A stretch of 13,078 nt of DNA from Trichomonas tenax (taxonomy: Eukaryota > Parabasalia > Trichomonadida > Trichomonadidae), in contig JALKBU010001290.1 of assembly GCA_023091735.1 (NCBI GenBank), positions 1-13,078 of the forward strand, in the 5' to 3' direction. The notes beneath the pieces are model-generated. The model was not told the origin of the DNA and did no database searches. It worked only from the letters and a program-made list of their open reading frames with translations. This document shows, piece after piece, positions 1 to 6,844 of this stretch (its first letter is position 1; the number at the start of each line of letters is the position of its first letter). The position numbers and the translations under genes were made by a program.

Positions 1-164
1 CTTTATATATCCACAGCATTTTAGATGGGAAAATTTTTCATTTGCCACCAAAATTAGACCTTAAATATTCATACTGGCGGAGAAAAATCGAGATGTTTGA
101 GTAGGCGTAGAAAATTCAGTGACGCCAAATAACCGAGTAATCGAATTTAATATTAAAAATTATA
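1..164. other. AT-rich leader region before the polymerase-like pseudogene
   Basis: No coding stretch is supported here. The sequence is AT-rich with a few GC-richer words (a CTGGCGGAG at about 74-82). It ends in an A/T-only tract directly before the ATG at 165. A TCAGTGA near 116 does not fit the trichomonad initiator consensus (TCA-pyrimidine-W). It may be the 5' flank or an internal part of the mobile element that follows. Confidence 0.4.
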
Positions 165-869
165 ATGAAAATGAAAAAAATATTCTTAAACAACAACATT
201 AAAGATGTATTTGTTAAATTACTTAAAAAGTTAAATTTAAATACTTCACAGAAATGGTTAATTGTTTATGAGATAGATAATAAATTAGAAGCAACAACAT
301 TAAATGTTAATAACATTAGTATATTATTAAATCAGAAACGTGATAATAACTTTATTAATAATAACGAAGAAAATAGTTCTGATATAATTGAAAAACATTA
401 CGATACATTCTTAGATAAGATTGCTGAACTATCTAGTATTAAAATGTTTGATTTAACAACATATCCTAATTTATCTATTAATGATATTCGTAATAATAAT
501 ATTAAAAATAAAACCAATGGTGAAATTAGGAAATCAAATAAACTTAATAGTGATGAAAAACTAGTATTAGAAACTTTAGAAGCATCTGGAAATAAACAAG
601 CAGTTGAAGCATTTTGGAATTCTAAAATTAATAAGAGATCTTATAATAATTGATCTGGTGAGTTTTGGAAATATATTTATAAATTACCAATTAATTTAGA
701 ACGTTATCAAATATTTAATATATTAGATAAGAGAACATCAAAATTAATGACAAAGGATAATTGTTTTGTATATGCTTGTGAACAAGCTGGTGTGGGTGGA
801 CATATATTAGACTTTATAAGAAATACAATATTTATAAGAGATTTTGATGTTAATGATTTAAAGCAGCAA
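165..869 (+). pseudogene. Broken N-terminus of a Maverick-like family B DNA polymerase
   Basis: An ATG-started frame reads 162 codons to a TGA at 651-653, then continues open in the same frame through 747 to beyond 860, so one in-frame stop interrupts a longer gene. The N-terminal part is very Asn/Lys/Ile-rich, as in parabasalid Maverick proteins. After the stop comes a segment around DNCFVYACEQAG (about 759-794) followed by an Arg/Ile-rich stretch. This resembles the conserved Cys/Tyr/Ala block (NCFxYA..xAG) that I associate with the pre-exonuclease region of Maverick polymerases. No exonuclease or palm motif (such as DTD) is present, so at most the first third of the protein remains. The sense changes style near 860-870, where it appears joined to unrelated coding DNA. 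The polymerase assignment is family memory, not a search result; a generic Maverick hypothetical protein is the alternative. Confidence 0.5.
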
Positions 870-1308
870 ATGGAATCAAAACAGGATGCTGCCGAAGCTT
901 TTAAGACTTATGAAGCGACTACAAACAAATTCACTAATGTATATACTGAGCCAAGTAATAAGGTAAATACTGTGGATTTCACAACTTGTGAATAATTTAA
1001 TTACAGAAGTACGTTTGACTATCGAAAGATGCTATCATGTTGGGTCTATCTATATATCCCAAGTTTTTGATACTGACCCTAAACAGGATAGTGCTCCTCA
1101 TTAAGGTATCCGGGGTCGTAGCTTCCAGATATCAGCCGAAAATATGCCTCCACACTTCCGTAAATTCAGCGCTAGAACTGACTCTGCTGTTTCTCACTAT
1201 CATACATTTACTAACAATCCAATTAATTGGATACAGTGGGGTGCTAGTGCAAGTCAAGTTTTGACCTCTAAGAAATCAGTTCATTTATCAAATAATTTGT
1301 ATATATAG
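870..1308 (+). pseudogene. Frameshifted and stop-interrupted coding segment of unknown family
   Basis: From an ATG at 870 the frame continues in phase with the upstream relic to a TAA at 993-995. The plausible coding sense then shifts to the frame starting at 994, which runs to a TAA at 1102-1104 and on to a TAG at 1306-1308. Composition across these pieces is that of a real soluble protein, with balanced charged and aromatic residues, for example SHYHTFTNNP and NWIQWGASASQ near the C-terminus. It is less Asn/Lys-biased than the upstream piece and uses more C/G-ending codons (GATGCTGCCGAAGCT). I recognise no domain. It carries one frameshift near 990 and one in-frame stop, so it is dead unless stops are bypassed. 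It may be a second element gene fused by deletion to the polymerase relic. Confidence 0.5.
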
Positions 1309-1990
1309 ATTGGTTAAACATATTCTTTTATTTGGATAAGAATTGAGCATTATGACACTTTTTATTCATAACACCGCCAAAATTTAAGATTATTTATGAA
1401 ACACTATATTATTTTTAACGAGTGTGAATCAACCGGCAAACTTCAAATATGACATGAACTTTTAATACCAATTTTCAACTCCTATCATTGTCAGATTCTT
1501 AAGATGGTGTTTATTATATTTTGATTTCATGTTGTGGATATGTGAGGATATTACAATTAAATTTCGATCGTTGTAAATGTAAATTTAAGAATCAGAGAAA
1601 ATCTAACTCGGGTATGATTGAATTTGTCCTGATTCTGCTTAATTAGTGACTTTTGCATATCACATCATTGTTTACTTGATTAAAATTATGTTTATTTATC
1701 AATAAAAAATCCCCAATCTCCAACTTTTTTTCCAAAGTCCAAAAAGAGTCGACATTAAAGTCGTTTTGCTTTTAATCACATATGTGATATCCCTCATAAG
1801 TAATATTGCTTATGTTTCTTCGTCCAATGTCAACAGCATTGTCAAGAAATTATGAAAAAATTAACATTCACACATTTAAATATTGAATCAATCAATCTCA
1901 TTTAGTATTATTTCATTTTAATGCAATAGCACTTTTATCTGGAGAAAATAGCACTGTTCGTTCAAAAACAGCTTGATATCTATTTCATGT
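1309..1990. other. Intergenic DNA with nothing recognised
   Basis: AT-rich sequence with frequent stops on both strands. I see no conserved motif, tRNA-like fold, strong repeat or convincing coding stretch. Confidence 0.5.
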
Positions 1991-1992
1991 AA

Positions 1993-2325
1993 GGGATAAT
2001 AAAGAGTCACTAAAAAGCGACCTGTTTACATGGCAGTTATAAATATGTTTTGACATGTAAAGTATGCCATTTTAACAAAGGGTGTTCTATCAAGCTTGAT
2101 AGACGCTCTAACAAGCTTGAAATGATCTATAACAAGCTTAATAGACTCTTTAACAAGCTTGATAGATTCTCTAATAAGATTTGCAGATGCTATAACAAGT
2201 TTAATTGAACTTATAAATAATTAGCAAATGTATACTTTATAAATAAACCAATTTTACATGTCAAAATAAAATACATTTGCCATGTAAACACTTCACTTAT
2301 AGTGACTCTTTATTATACCCAACAA
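1993..2325. mobile_element. MITE-like palindromic element with ~70 bp terminal inverted repeats
   Basis: Three blocks on the left pair collinearly with blocks on the right: 1993-2012 with 2300-2320, 2023-2035 (TGTTTACATGGCA) with its exact complement at 2278-2290, and 2048-2061 (TTTTGACATGTAAA) with its complement at 2253-2266. The paired coordinates sum to 4312-4314, so the arms are symmetrical around about 2156 to within 1-2 bp. The outer tip reads GGGATAATAAAGAGTCAC on the left and GGGTATAATAAAGAGTCAC on the complement of the right. The interior holds a 21-bp tandem array. No transposase is encoded, so it would be non-autonomous. I see no certain target-site duplication (TGTAA on the left, AACAA on the right). 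The AACAA is shared by the extra right-end copy and may belong to the element. Confidence 0.75.
2084..2210. repeat. Six-copy 21-bp tandem repeat
   Basis: The cores AAGCTT (x4), AAGATT and AAGTTT start at 2092, 2113, 2134, 2155, 2176 and 2197, exactly 21 bp apart. The consensus unit is close to CTATAACAAGCTTGATAGACT. The first unit contains the perfect palindrome TCTATCAAGCTTGATAGA. The last two copies are more diverged. Because 21 bp is seven codons, one forward frame reads as a heptad-like Leu/Ile/Ser repeat (TSLIDSL-type) with a single TGA in the second unit. The array sits at the centre of the inverted-repeat element. Confidence 0.85.
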
Positions 2326-2343
2326 TGGTGTAAGAATTTAAAC

Positions 2344-2389
2344 ACATGCAAACATGTCACTTTTCGTGACTCTTTATTATACCCAACAA
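2344..2389. repeat. Extra direct copy of the element's right end
   Basis: Positions 2366-2389 are identical over 24 bp to 2302-2325 (GTGACTCTTTATTATACCCA plus ACAA), offset by exactly 64 bp. The preceding ~20 bp (ACATGCAAACATGTCACTTTTC) are a diverged match to 2281-2301. The element therefore has a second right terminus outside the first, separated from it by about 18 bp of unrelated sequence. Confidence 0.8.
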
Positions 2390-2580
2390 GATATTGTTTA
2401 TTTTACACTTCTTTGAGCATGATATTGTTGTATACGTATATCTCTCAATCGTCATTTTTAATGTAAACCTCTCAAATTAACATCCTCGAGTCCAAAATTA
2501 GCAGAGCTCAATGAAAAAAAAATTGTATAATATTTCAAAAATACTTCCTCGCTCCATAAATATTTATAAATAAGACATAG

Positions 2581-2691
2581 TTCGCTGTAGATTTTAATTT
2601 CGTTAATTTGCATCAGAAGGCAAATGACTCTATTTTCGAGGAATCAGGAGCCATTTGGCACGAGAAGGCCATAAACTTCTTGGTTCCCTGA
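2581..2691 (+). pseudogene. Short coding-like relic
   Basis: A 36-codon stretch open to a TGA at 2689-2691 and preceded by a TAG stands out from its surroundings by GC content and by a protein-like residue mix (KANDSIFEESGAIWHEKAIN). There is no ATG in frame near its 5' end and I recognise no family. It may be a fragment of a lost gene, or chance. Confidence 0.25.
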
Positions 2692-2890
2692 AGATAGACT
2701 GCTTAAGTATTGGTTCAAAATGTGGTAATCAATTAAATAACTTAAGAGTTATCACAATGCAAATTACAAATGTAAAAAATGATTCAAGGAATGAAATTTT
2801 GCCAAGTTTGAAATTAAGAGAAATTTAATGAATAATTCGCTTTTAGTGATAAAATTTTGTTCAGAATTGAAAAAATGATTATTTCATAAA

Positions 2891-2896
2891 TCATTT
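2891..2896 (+). promoter_or_regulatory. Initiator (Inr)-like element of the 5-phosphatase gene
   Basis: TCATTT matches the trichomonad Inr consensus TCA(+1)-pyrimidine-W-W. It lies 26 nt before the ATG at 2919 (from the A at 2893), within the usual short leader range of parabasalid mRNAs. The leader that would follow is almost pure A, with an A11 run at 2905-2915. Confidence 0.6.
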
Positions 2897-2918
2897 TTAC
2901 TGAGAAAAAAAAAAATAA

Positions 2919-5000
2919 ATGCGAGCAGCAATTGAAAAAACAAATGTTTGGATTTCTTCAACAGCTAAATCGCTAAACAACAACAAAATGTATTCATTGC
3001 GCGTCAACATCAAGGATGATATTGCGAGTTCTTTCTTAATAATCGAAGATATAAATTCGAAATCTTTTTGTTTCATTCCTTTGTCTGCAGAGATCTCAGT
3101 GACAGCAAAAGATGACGTTTTGACATTAGAATTCTCGAGATATGATGGAATTAATGCGAAATTTAAATATACCGATATGTTGCAACTGGAACTTATGGTT
3201 TCACATATTGGAAAATGCTCAATTTTGATAAATGACGCTATTGATAAGTTTGAACAAGAAAATACTGCATTTCTTCGAACATTAGAATTTAAAGAACTCA
3301 AATTTTCACCGAATTCCAATGAAATGGCTGAATCATCGGTACTTTCTCCGATTACGTTATCTAAAACCGCGCGATCTTTGTGGGAAAAATTCAGTATAAA
3401 GCAAAATTCACAATTTTATCTTTCACCAAAACAAATTAGATTCTCAATTCTCACGTGGAATGTTGCAGGCAGTATTCCTAGTGTCGAAACCAAAGAAGAA
3501 TTTGAGAGAGTCTTTTCTTTGCCATCAGCATCAGCAGATTTCGTAATTATCGCGATTGAAGAGATAGAAATGTCAGTGAAGTATCTGGTGACCGGATCCA
3601 CTAACCACAGAGCTGTGTGGACCGAAATCATCACTTCTTCTCCAGAAATCGGCGATAATCAAGAATATGAACTTGCTTGCATGGAAACTGTTGGAACTGT
3701 TTATATTGCAGTCCTCGTTCGCAAATCATTTGCTTATCCTTATACAGTGGGGCCAACGCAAAACATGAAACTTGGTGTTGCAGGAATTCTCGCAAATAAA
3801 GCTGCGGTGCTTATTCCTATTATCATTGGTGAAGCAAAAATTATGGTTGTTTCATGTCATCTTGAAGCACATACTCAAAACAATGACGCGAGAATAGATC
3901 AGGTGCATCAAATCTTTGATACCATTGGTGAAACATATGATTATATATTTTTTGCAGGAGATTTGAACTTCAGAGTCACACTTCCATACGAAACTGCTGT
4001 TAATTTTGCAAGAGATAATCTTCATGAGCAGCTTCTCGCTAATGATCAACTTAGAGTCCTTCAGCAGAAAGACCCTGTGCTCAGCACACTAACGGAAGCT
4101 GAAATTCACTTCAATCCAACATATAAATTCGACAACGACTCTGATGTTTATGATACATCACAGAAAAGAAGAGTTCCTTCATACACAGACCGCATTTTAT
4201 ATAAGAAATCCCCTCCAAAGCTCGCAGTTGGTGGATATGATGTCTTGAACTTCGATTCTGATGTTTGGAAATGTTTCTATCAAAAAGATAAAGATAACTT
4301 CATCACCGACTGCAATTTTGGTGTTAAGAAACCAGCTTTGAATTATCCGTTCCCAGTAGAGTGTGTTTGTTATAGATCATTGAAATCAAGGTTCTCTGAT
4401 CATCGCCCTGTTTTAGGAAACTTCAAGATCATAGTTCCAATCAAAAACAGTGATCGCATTGATGAATTGAAAAACATCATTGAAGAAAAATATGAAGAGA
4501 TGCAAATAATATCTAAGCCAAAGCTATCACTTGATCCTCCTGTTATTAAATACAACAATGAGAAAGAACTGAAGGTTGTTCTTTTGAACAAATCTCTTGT
4601 TTGGGCCAACTGGAGCATCAAAGACTCGCATGGAAAGTTCACCGTCACACCAAACAATGGATTAATTCTTGCTAACAACAGCTGCGAATTATCTATTGCA
4701 ATCAATGAAGGCTTCGATCCAAACACATCTTATTTCACATCATCAGTGTTAGGAGGAAACAATCTTGTTGTCCACTTCAATGAAGAACTAATCAGTGTCG
4801 CTCCACCAATATCAGCACCGTTTAATCATATACTTGCTGTTCCAGAGATTCCTGAACCAGTTGATATTAACCCTGAGAATCTCACATTGATGAGAGCTCC
4901 ATCGCAATTTGATGAAATGCTTGATCAAGAAATTGAAGCTTGCGATGTATTCATTCCTGAACCTCAGCAAGTTTTAGAATTTGTTGAACCGCAAAAATAA
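2919..5000 (+). CDS. Inositol polyphosphate 5-phosphatase, OCRL/INPP5B type
   Basis: A 693-residue phosphoinositide 5-phosphatase, predicted to remove the 5-phosphate from PI(4,5)P2 and PI(3,4,5)P3 on the cytosolic face of endosomes, Golgi or plasma membrane. The catalytic domain (about 170-505) has all the family blocks in order: TWNVAG (179-184, N181), IEEIEMS (213-219, E215; the usual Gln before the Glu is Glu here), GVAGILANKAAV (286-297), SCHLEAH (312-318, H314), GDLNF (347-351), NPTYKFD (399-405), RVPSYTDRIL (418-427) and SDHRPV (493-498). The metal-binding and catalytic Asn, Glu, His and Asp residues are therefore intact. Residues ~530-605 (from KLSLDPPVIKY) look like the ASH/MSP-fold domain that follows the phosphatase in OCRL and INPP5B. 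There is no C-terminal RhoGAP domain, only an acidic, Pro-rich tail. The N-terminal ~165 residues may be PH-like, with no clear motif. The start is supported by the Inr 26 nt upstream. The stop faces the next gene's stop across 79 bp. Confidence 0.9.
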   Translation: MRAAIEKTNVWISSTAKSLNNNKMYSLRVNIKDDIASSFLIIEDINSKSFCFIPLSAEISVTAKDDVLTLEFSRYDGINAKFKYTDMLQLELMVSHIGKCSILINDAIDKFEQENTAFLRTLEFKELKFSPNSNEMAESSVLSPITLSKTARSLWEKFSIKQNSQFYLSPKQIRFSILTWNVAGSIPSVETKEEFERVFSLPSASADFVIIAIEEIEMSVKYLVTGSTNHRAVWTEIITSSPEIGDNQEYELACMETVGTVYIAVLVRKSFAYPYTVGPTQNMKLGVAGILANKAAVLIPIIIGEAKIMVVSCHLEAHTQNNDARIDQVHQIFDTIGETYDYIFFAGDLNFRVTLPYETAVNFARDNLHEQLLANDQLRVLQQKDPVLSTLTEAEIHFNPTYKFDNDSDVYDTSQKRRVPSYTDRILYKKSPPKLAVGGYDVLNFDSDVWKCFYQKDKDNFITDCNFGVKKPALNYPFPVECVCYRSLKSRFSDHRPVLGNFKIIVPIKNSDRIDELKNIIEEKYEEMQIISKPKLSLDPPVIKYNNEKELKVVLLNKSLVWANWSIKDSHGKFTVTPNNGLILANNSCELSIAINEGFDPNTSYFTSSVLGGNNLVVHFNEELISVAPPISAPFNHILAVPEIPEPVDINPENLTLMRAPSQFDEMLDQEIEACDVFIPEPQQVLEFVEPQK

Positions 5001-5079
5001 CTTTATTTGTTTGATTTTTGTTTAAAATTTGTAGTTTTTTTATGAAATCAACAAATTTAAAAACCATATAAATTAAGAT
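5001..5079. terminator. Shared 3' region of two convergent genes with TAAA poly(A) motifs
   Basis: The 79 bp between the two stop codons is T-rich on the plus strand. For the plus gene, TTTAAA lies about 20 nt after its stop. For the minus gene, the TAA stop is followed by A, giving a TAAA that overlaps the stop codon (5082-5079 on the minus strand), as is typical of trichomonad poly(A) signals. Cleavage 10-30 nt past each signal would bring the two transcript ends together or make them overlap slightly. Confidence 0.5.
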
Positions 5080-6321
5080 TTACAATGTATCAAACTGAGA
5101 CTTATCTATTGAATGTCCATAATTTCTCCTCTGTGAGTTCAATGCACCTCTATAATCTTTAACTGATTCTTCAGTTGCATCAGAACCACCTTCAGAGTTA
5201 CCACCACTGCCTCCTCTGTCGAAGGCTCTTGCTTCTTGCAATCTGAACCTCAAAAAGTTCTCGTGGAGAATCCTCTGTGCTTCTTTTTCATCATCTGTAA
5301 CAAGGAAGTTATCGAAATGGCTTCCAGCAATAGATTGCTTAATTTCGATGCCCCATGTATTGAGATTCCTCCAATGTCCGAAGATTGGTGGATTCCACGT
5401 TCCATTATAGTTTGGATTTGGAACCTTCGTTGGCTCCCATTCCTTGTATTCTGGGTTTTTAACTGTCTTCTTAACAGTTGATTTTTCGATTGTTTTAACC
5501 ATCTTCTTAACTTGAATTTTCTTCATCTTCTTAGGTTTCTCTTCGTTGCTTTGCTGTTCTTCGTTGTTAGAATCATCTTCAATCTCTTCTTCAACGATTT
5601 CTTCCTTTTCTACCTCTTTCTCAACTTCCTCCTCTACCTCAATGAACTCCTGAGGCCAATCATCTGGCTTCTTTTCATTTTCATCGATCAGAAATTCACG
5701 ATCATCCCAATCTGCTGTTTTTTCGCGTGCAGGGATATCATAGCGCTCCTCCAAAGTGCCTTCATCCATTGCAACACCATCAATATCGATGTGATATGAA
5801 TTGTTTTTGTAAATAACGAGTGTGTAAGCGTGTGAGAATTGATCGCGGACAAAACCAATCGGTCTCTTGTTTTCGTATGTCTTTCCTTCGTATCCGATAA
5901 CGAAATGCGTGCGTTTATACGAAGGACCGCAGATTTCAGGTCCGAATTTTATAGCGAAAGGTGTTTCAGGTCCGAAAGATGTAACATTGACATCATTTGT
6001 CAATATTTTGATGTGATTTCCTGAGCAATCTTGATTAGAATTCAGGCGAACTGTATATTGAATAACTAAGTCTGATTTTTCAGTATTCATCATTTGAGAG
6101 AAGTTGTGGTACATAATATAGTTTCTGTGGTTAATTAATGTGTCAATTCCCCTCCATTTCTGCTCATTTCCGAAATATTCACCAGAAGATTGTCCCCATT
6201 TGCCAAGAACGATTCCATACTTAATGTGGCGGGGGAGCTTCCATCCCTCTAACTCCTTGGCATCGAATGTGTCCTGGAAATAGATCGTGGAGCGAGAAAG
6301 TGAAAAAAGAAGGAAATTCAT
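5080..6321 (-). CDS. Calreticulin/calnexin-like ER lectin chaperone with atypical P-domain
   Basis: A 413-residue protein of the calreticulin family, which binds monoglucosylated glycoproteins and calcium in the ER. The start is the ATG at 6321; a frame extension to 6330 begins with GTG and is unlikely to be used. Numbering from this ATG, a short hydrophobic start (MNFLLFSLS) could be a signal peptide. The lectin core (about 12-200) contains IKFGPEICG (125-133), a near-perfect family signature, and Cys99 and Cys131 with the same 32-residue spacing as the conserved disulfide of calreticulin. There is one type-1 motif (KKPDDW, 217-222) and one or two type-2 motifs (NPEYKEWEPTKVPNPNYNGTW). The rest of the P-domain arm is replaced by an acidic Glu/Val-rich run (~228-262) and then a Lys-rich run (~262-288). 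The globular part resumes at WGIEIKQ and FDNFLVTDDE. The C-terminus has a Gly/Ser-rich stretch and ends in FDTL, with no KDEL-type signal and no membrane anchor. Confidence 0.85.
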   Translation of the reverse strand: MNFLLFSLSRSTIYFQDTFDAKELEGWKLPRHIKYGIVLGKWGQSSGEYFGNEQKWRGIDTLINHRNYIMYHNFSQMMNTEKSDLVIQYTVRLNSNQDCSGNHIKILTNDVNVTSFGPETPFAIKFGPEICGPSYKRTHFVIGYEGKTYENKRPIGFVRDQFSHAYTLVIYKNNSYHIDIDGVAMDEGTLEERYDIPAREKTADWDDREFLIDENEKKPDDWPQEFIEVEEEVEKEVEKEEIVEEEIEDDSNNEEQQSNEEKPKKMKKIQVKKMVKTIEKSTVKKTVKNPEYKEWEPTKVPNPNYNGTWNPPIFGHWRNLNTWGIEIKQSIAGSHFDNFLVTDDEKEAQRILHENFLRFRLQEARAFDRGGSGGNSEGGSDATEESVKDYRGALNSQRRNYGHSIDKSQFDTL

Positions 6322-6377
6322 TTTTGGCACTTTTTAATATCCCCCTCCTTTTTAATGCCCCTTCGTTTCGAATTAAT

Positions 6378-6383
6378 AAATGA
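6378..6383 (-). promoter_or_regulatory. Candidate Inr of the chaperone gene
   Basis: On the minus strand TCATTT (complement of AAATGA) fits the Inr consensus about 60 nt before the ATG at 6321. That is longer than most trichomonad leaders but within range. No better TCAYWW lies between it and the start codon. It overlaps a TGACATGT motif that recurs in this upstream region. Confidence 0.35.
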
Positions 6384-6476
6384 CATGTAAAAATTTTTAC
6401 TTGCCATTTCAAATTTTACATGACAATTGTCAATTTATAAATGAAAATTACTAAAGATGCATTGACATGTTAAATG
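6381..6476. repeat. Palindromic TGACATGT cluster upstream of the chaperone gene
   Basis: TGACATGTAAAA (6381-6392) faces TTTTACATGACA (6414-6425), an inverted repeat with one mismatch. TGACAATTGTCA (6421-6432) is a perfect 12-bp palindrome, and TTGACATGTTAAATG follows at 6462-6476. TGACATGTAAA is identical to the inner part of the MITE's left arm (2051-2061), and both places have TGCCATTT soon after it. This may be a decayed copy of the same element. Confidence 0.5.
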
Positions 6477-6844
6477 TTTGTATTTATTCATCCATTGATA
6501 CTTTTATATTGCTTCACTCACTAATTGTCATCATGAGATATTCATTTTGCTTTTTGGAAAAAATCTCAAGGAAAATATTTTTATTTCTCGTTGAATATGT
6601 ACATTATGCTGATTCAATATATGAAACAATTCAAATGCAACTCAAGACTATTAAGATTTGTTTTACATTGCGATATGAAACTAATCAATCTTATTCTATC
6701 TATCTACATAATTAGTTTTTTTTATGATAAAAATCATATATGGTTTCTGCAATTGCAATTAAAAGTGCCCAGTGTTAAGGCAATCCGATATAATATAAAA
6801 CTTTTAACGAAGAAAAATAAAACTAATAAATGACATTGCCAAAC
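6477..6844. other. AT-rich spacer between two minus-strand genes
   Basis: This stretch lies upstream of the chaperone gene and downstream of the flippase gene. Forward open frames exist but their composition is that of random AT-rich DNA. On the minus strand, TAAAAG words near 6800 could serve as a poly(A) signal for the flippase. Nothing else is recognised. Confidence 0.5.

Noticed and set aside
1037..1264. 75-codon plus-strand hydrophobic frame within the second relic.
   Set aside because: The frame beginning at 994, which overlaps it, gives a far more protein-like reading, so this one is treated as a shadow.
2084..2210. 21-bp array considered as a CRISPR array.
   Set aside because: Units are contiguous with no spacers, the copies are degenerate, and the setting is eukaryotic.
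2897..3319. 140-codon minus-strand frame over the start of the 5-phosphatase.
   Set aside because: Antisense shadow of a real gene; no domain, no Inr, no conservation clue.
5512..5799. Plus-strand open frame rich in Phe and Leu opposite the chaperone gene, membrane-protein-like.
   Set aside because: It is the complement of the Glu/Lys-rich low-complexity stretch (GAA and AAG read as TTC and CTT). There is no independent support.
6322..6330. GTG-initiated N-terminal extension of the chaperone by three codons.
   Set aside because: The extension starts with GTG; a eukaryotic mRNA would use the ATG at 6321, which also gives a better signal-peptide-like start.
6467..6833. Overlapping plus-strand frames of about 80 codons in the chaperone-flippase spacer.
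   Set aside because: Composition matches random AT-rich DNA (Ile/Phe/Tyr/Lys-rich) and the two frames overlap each other.
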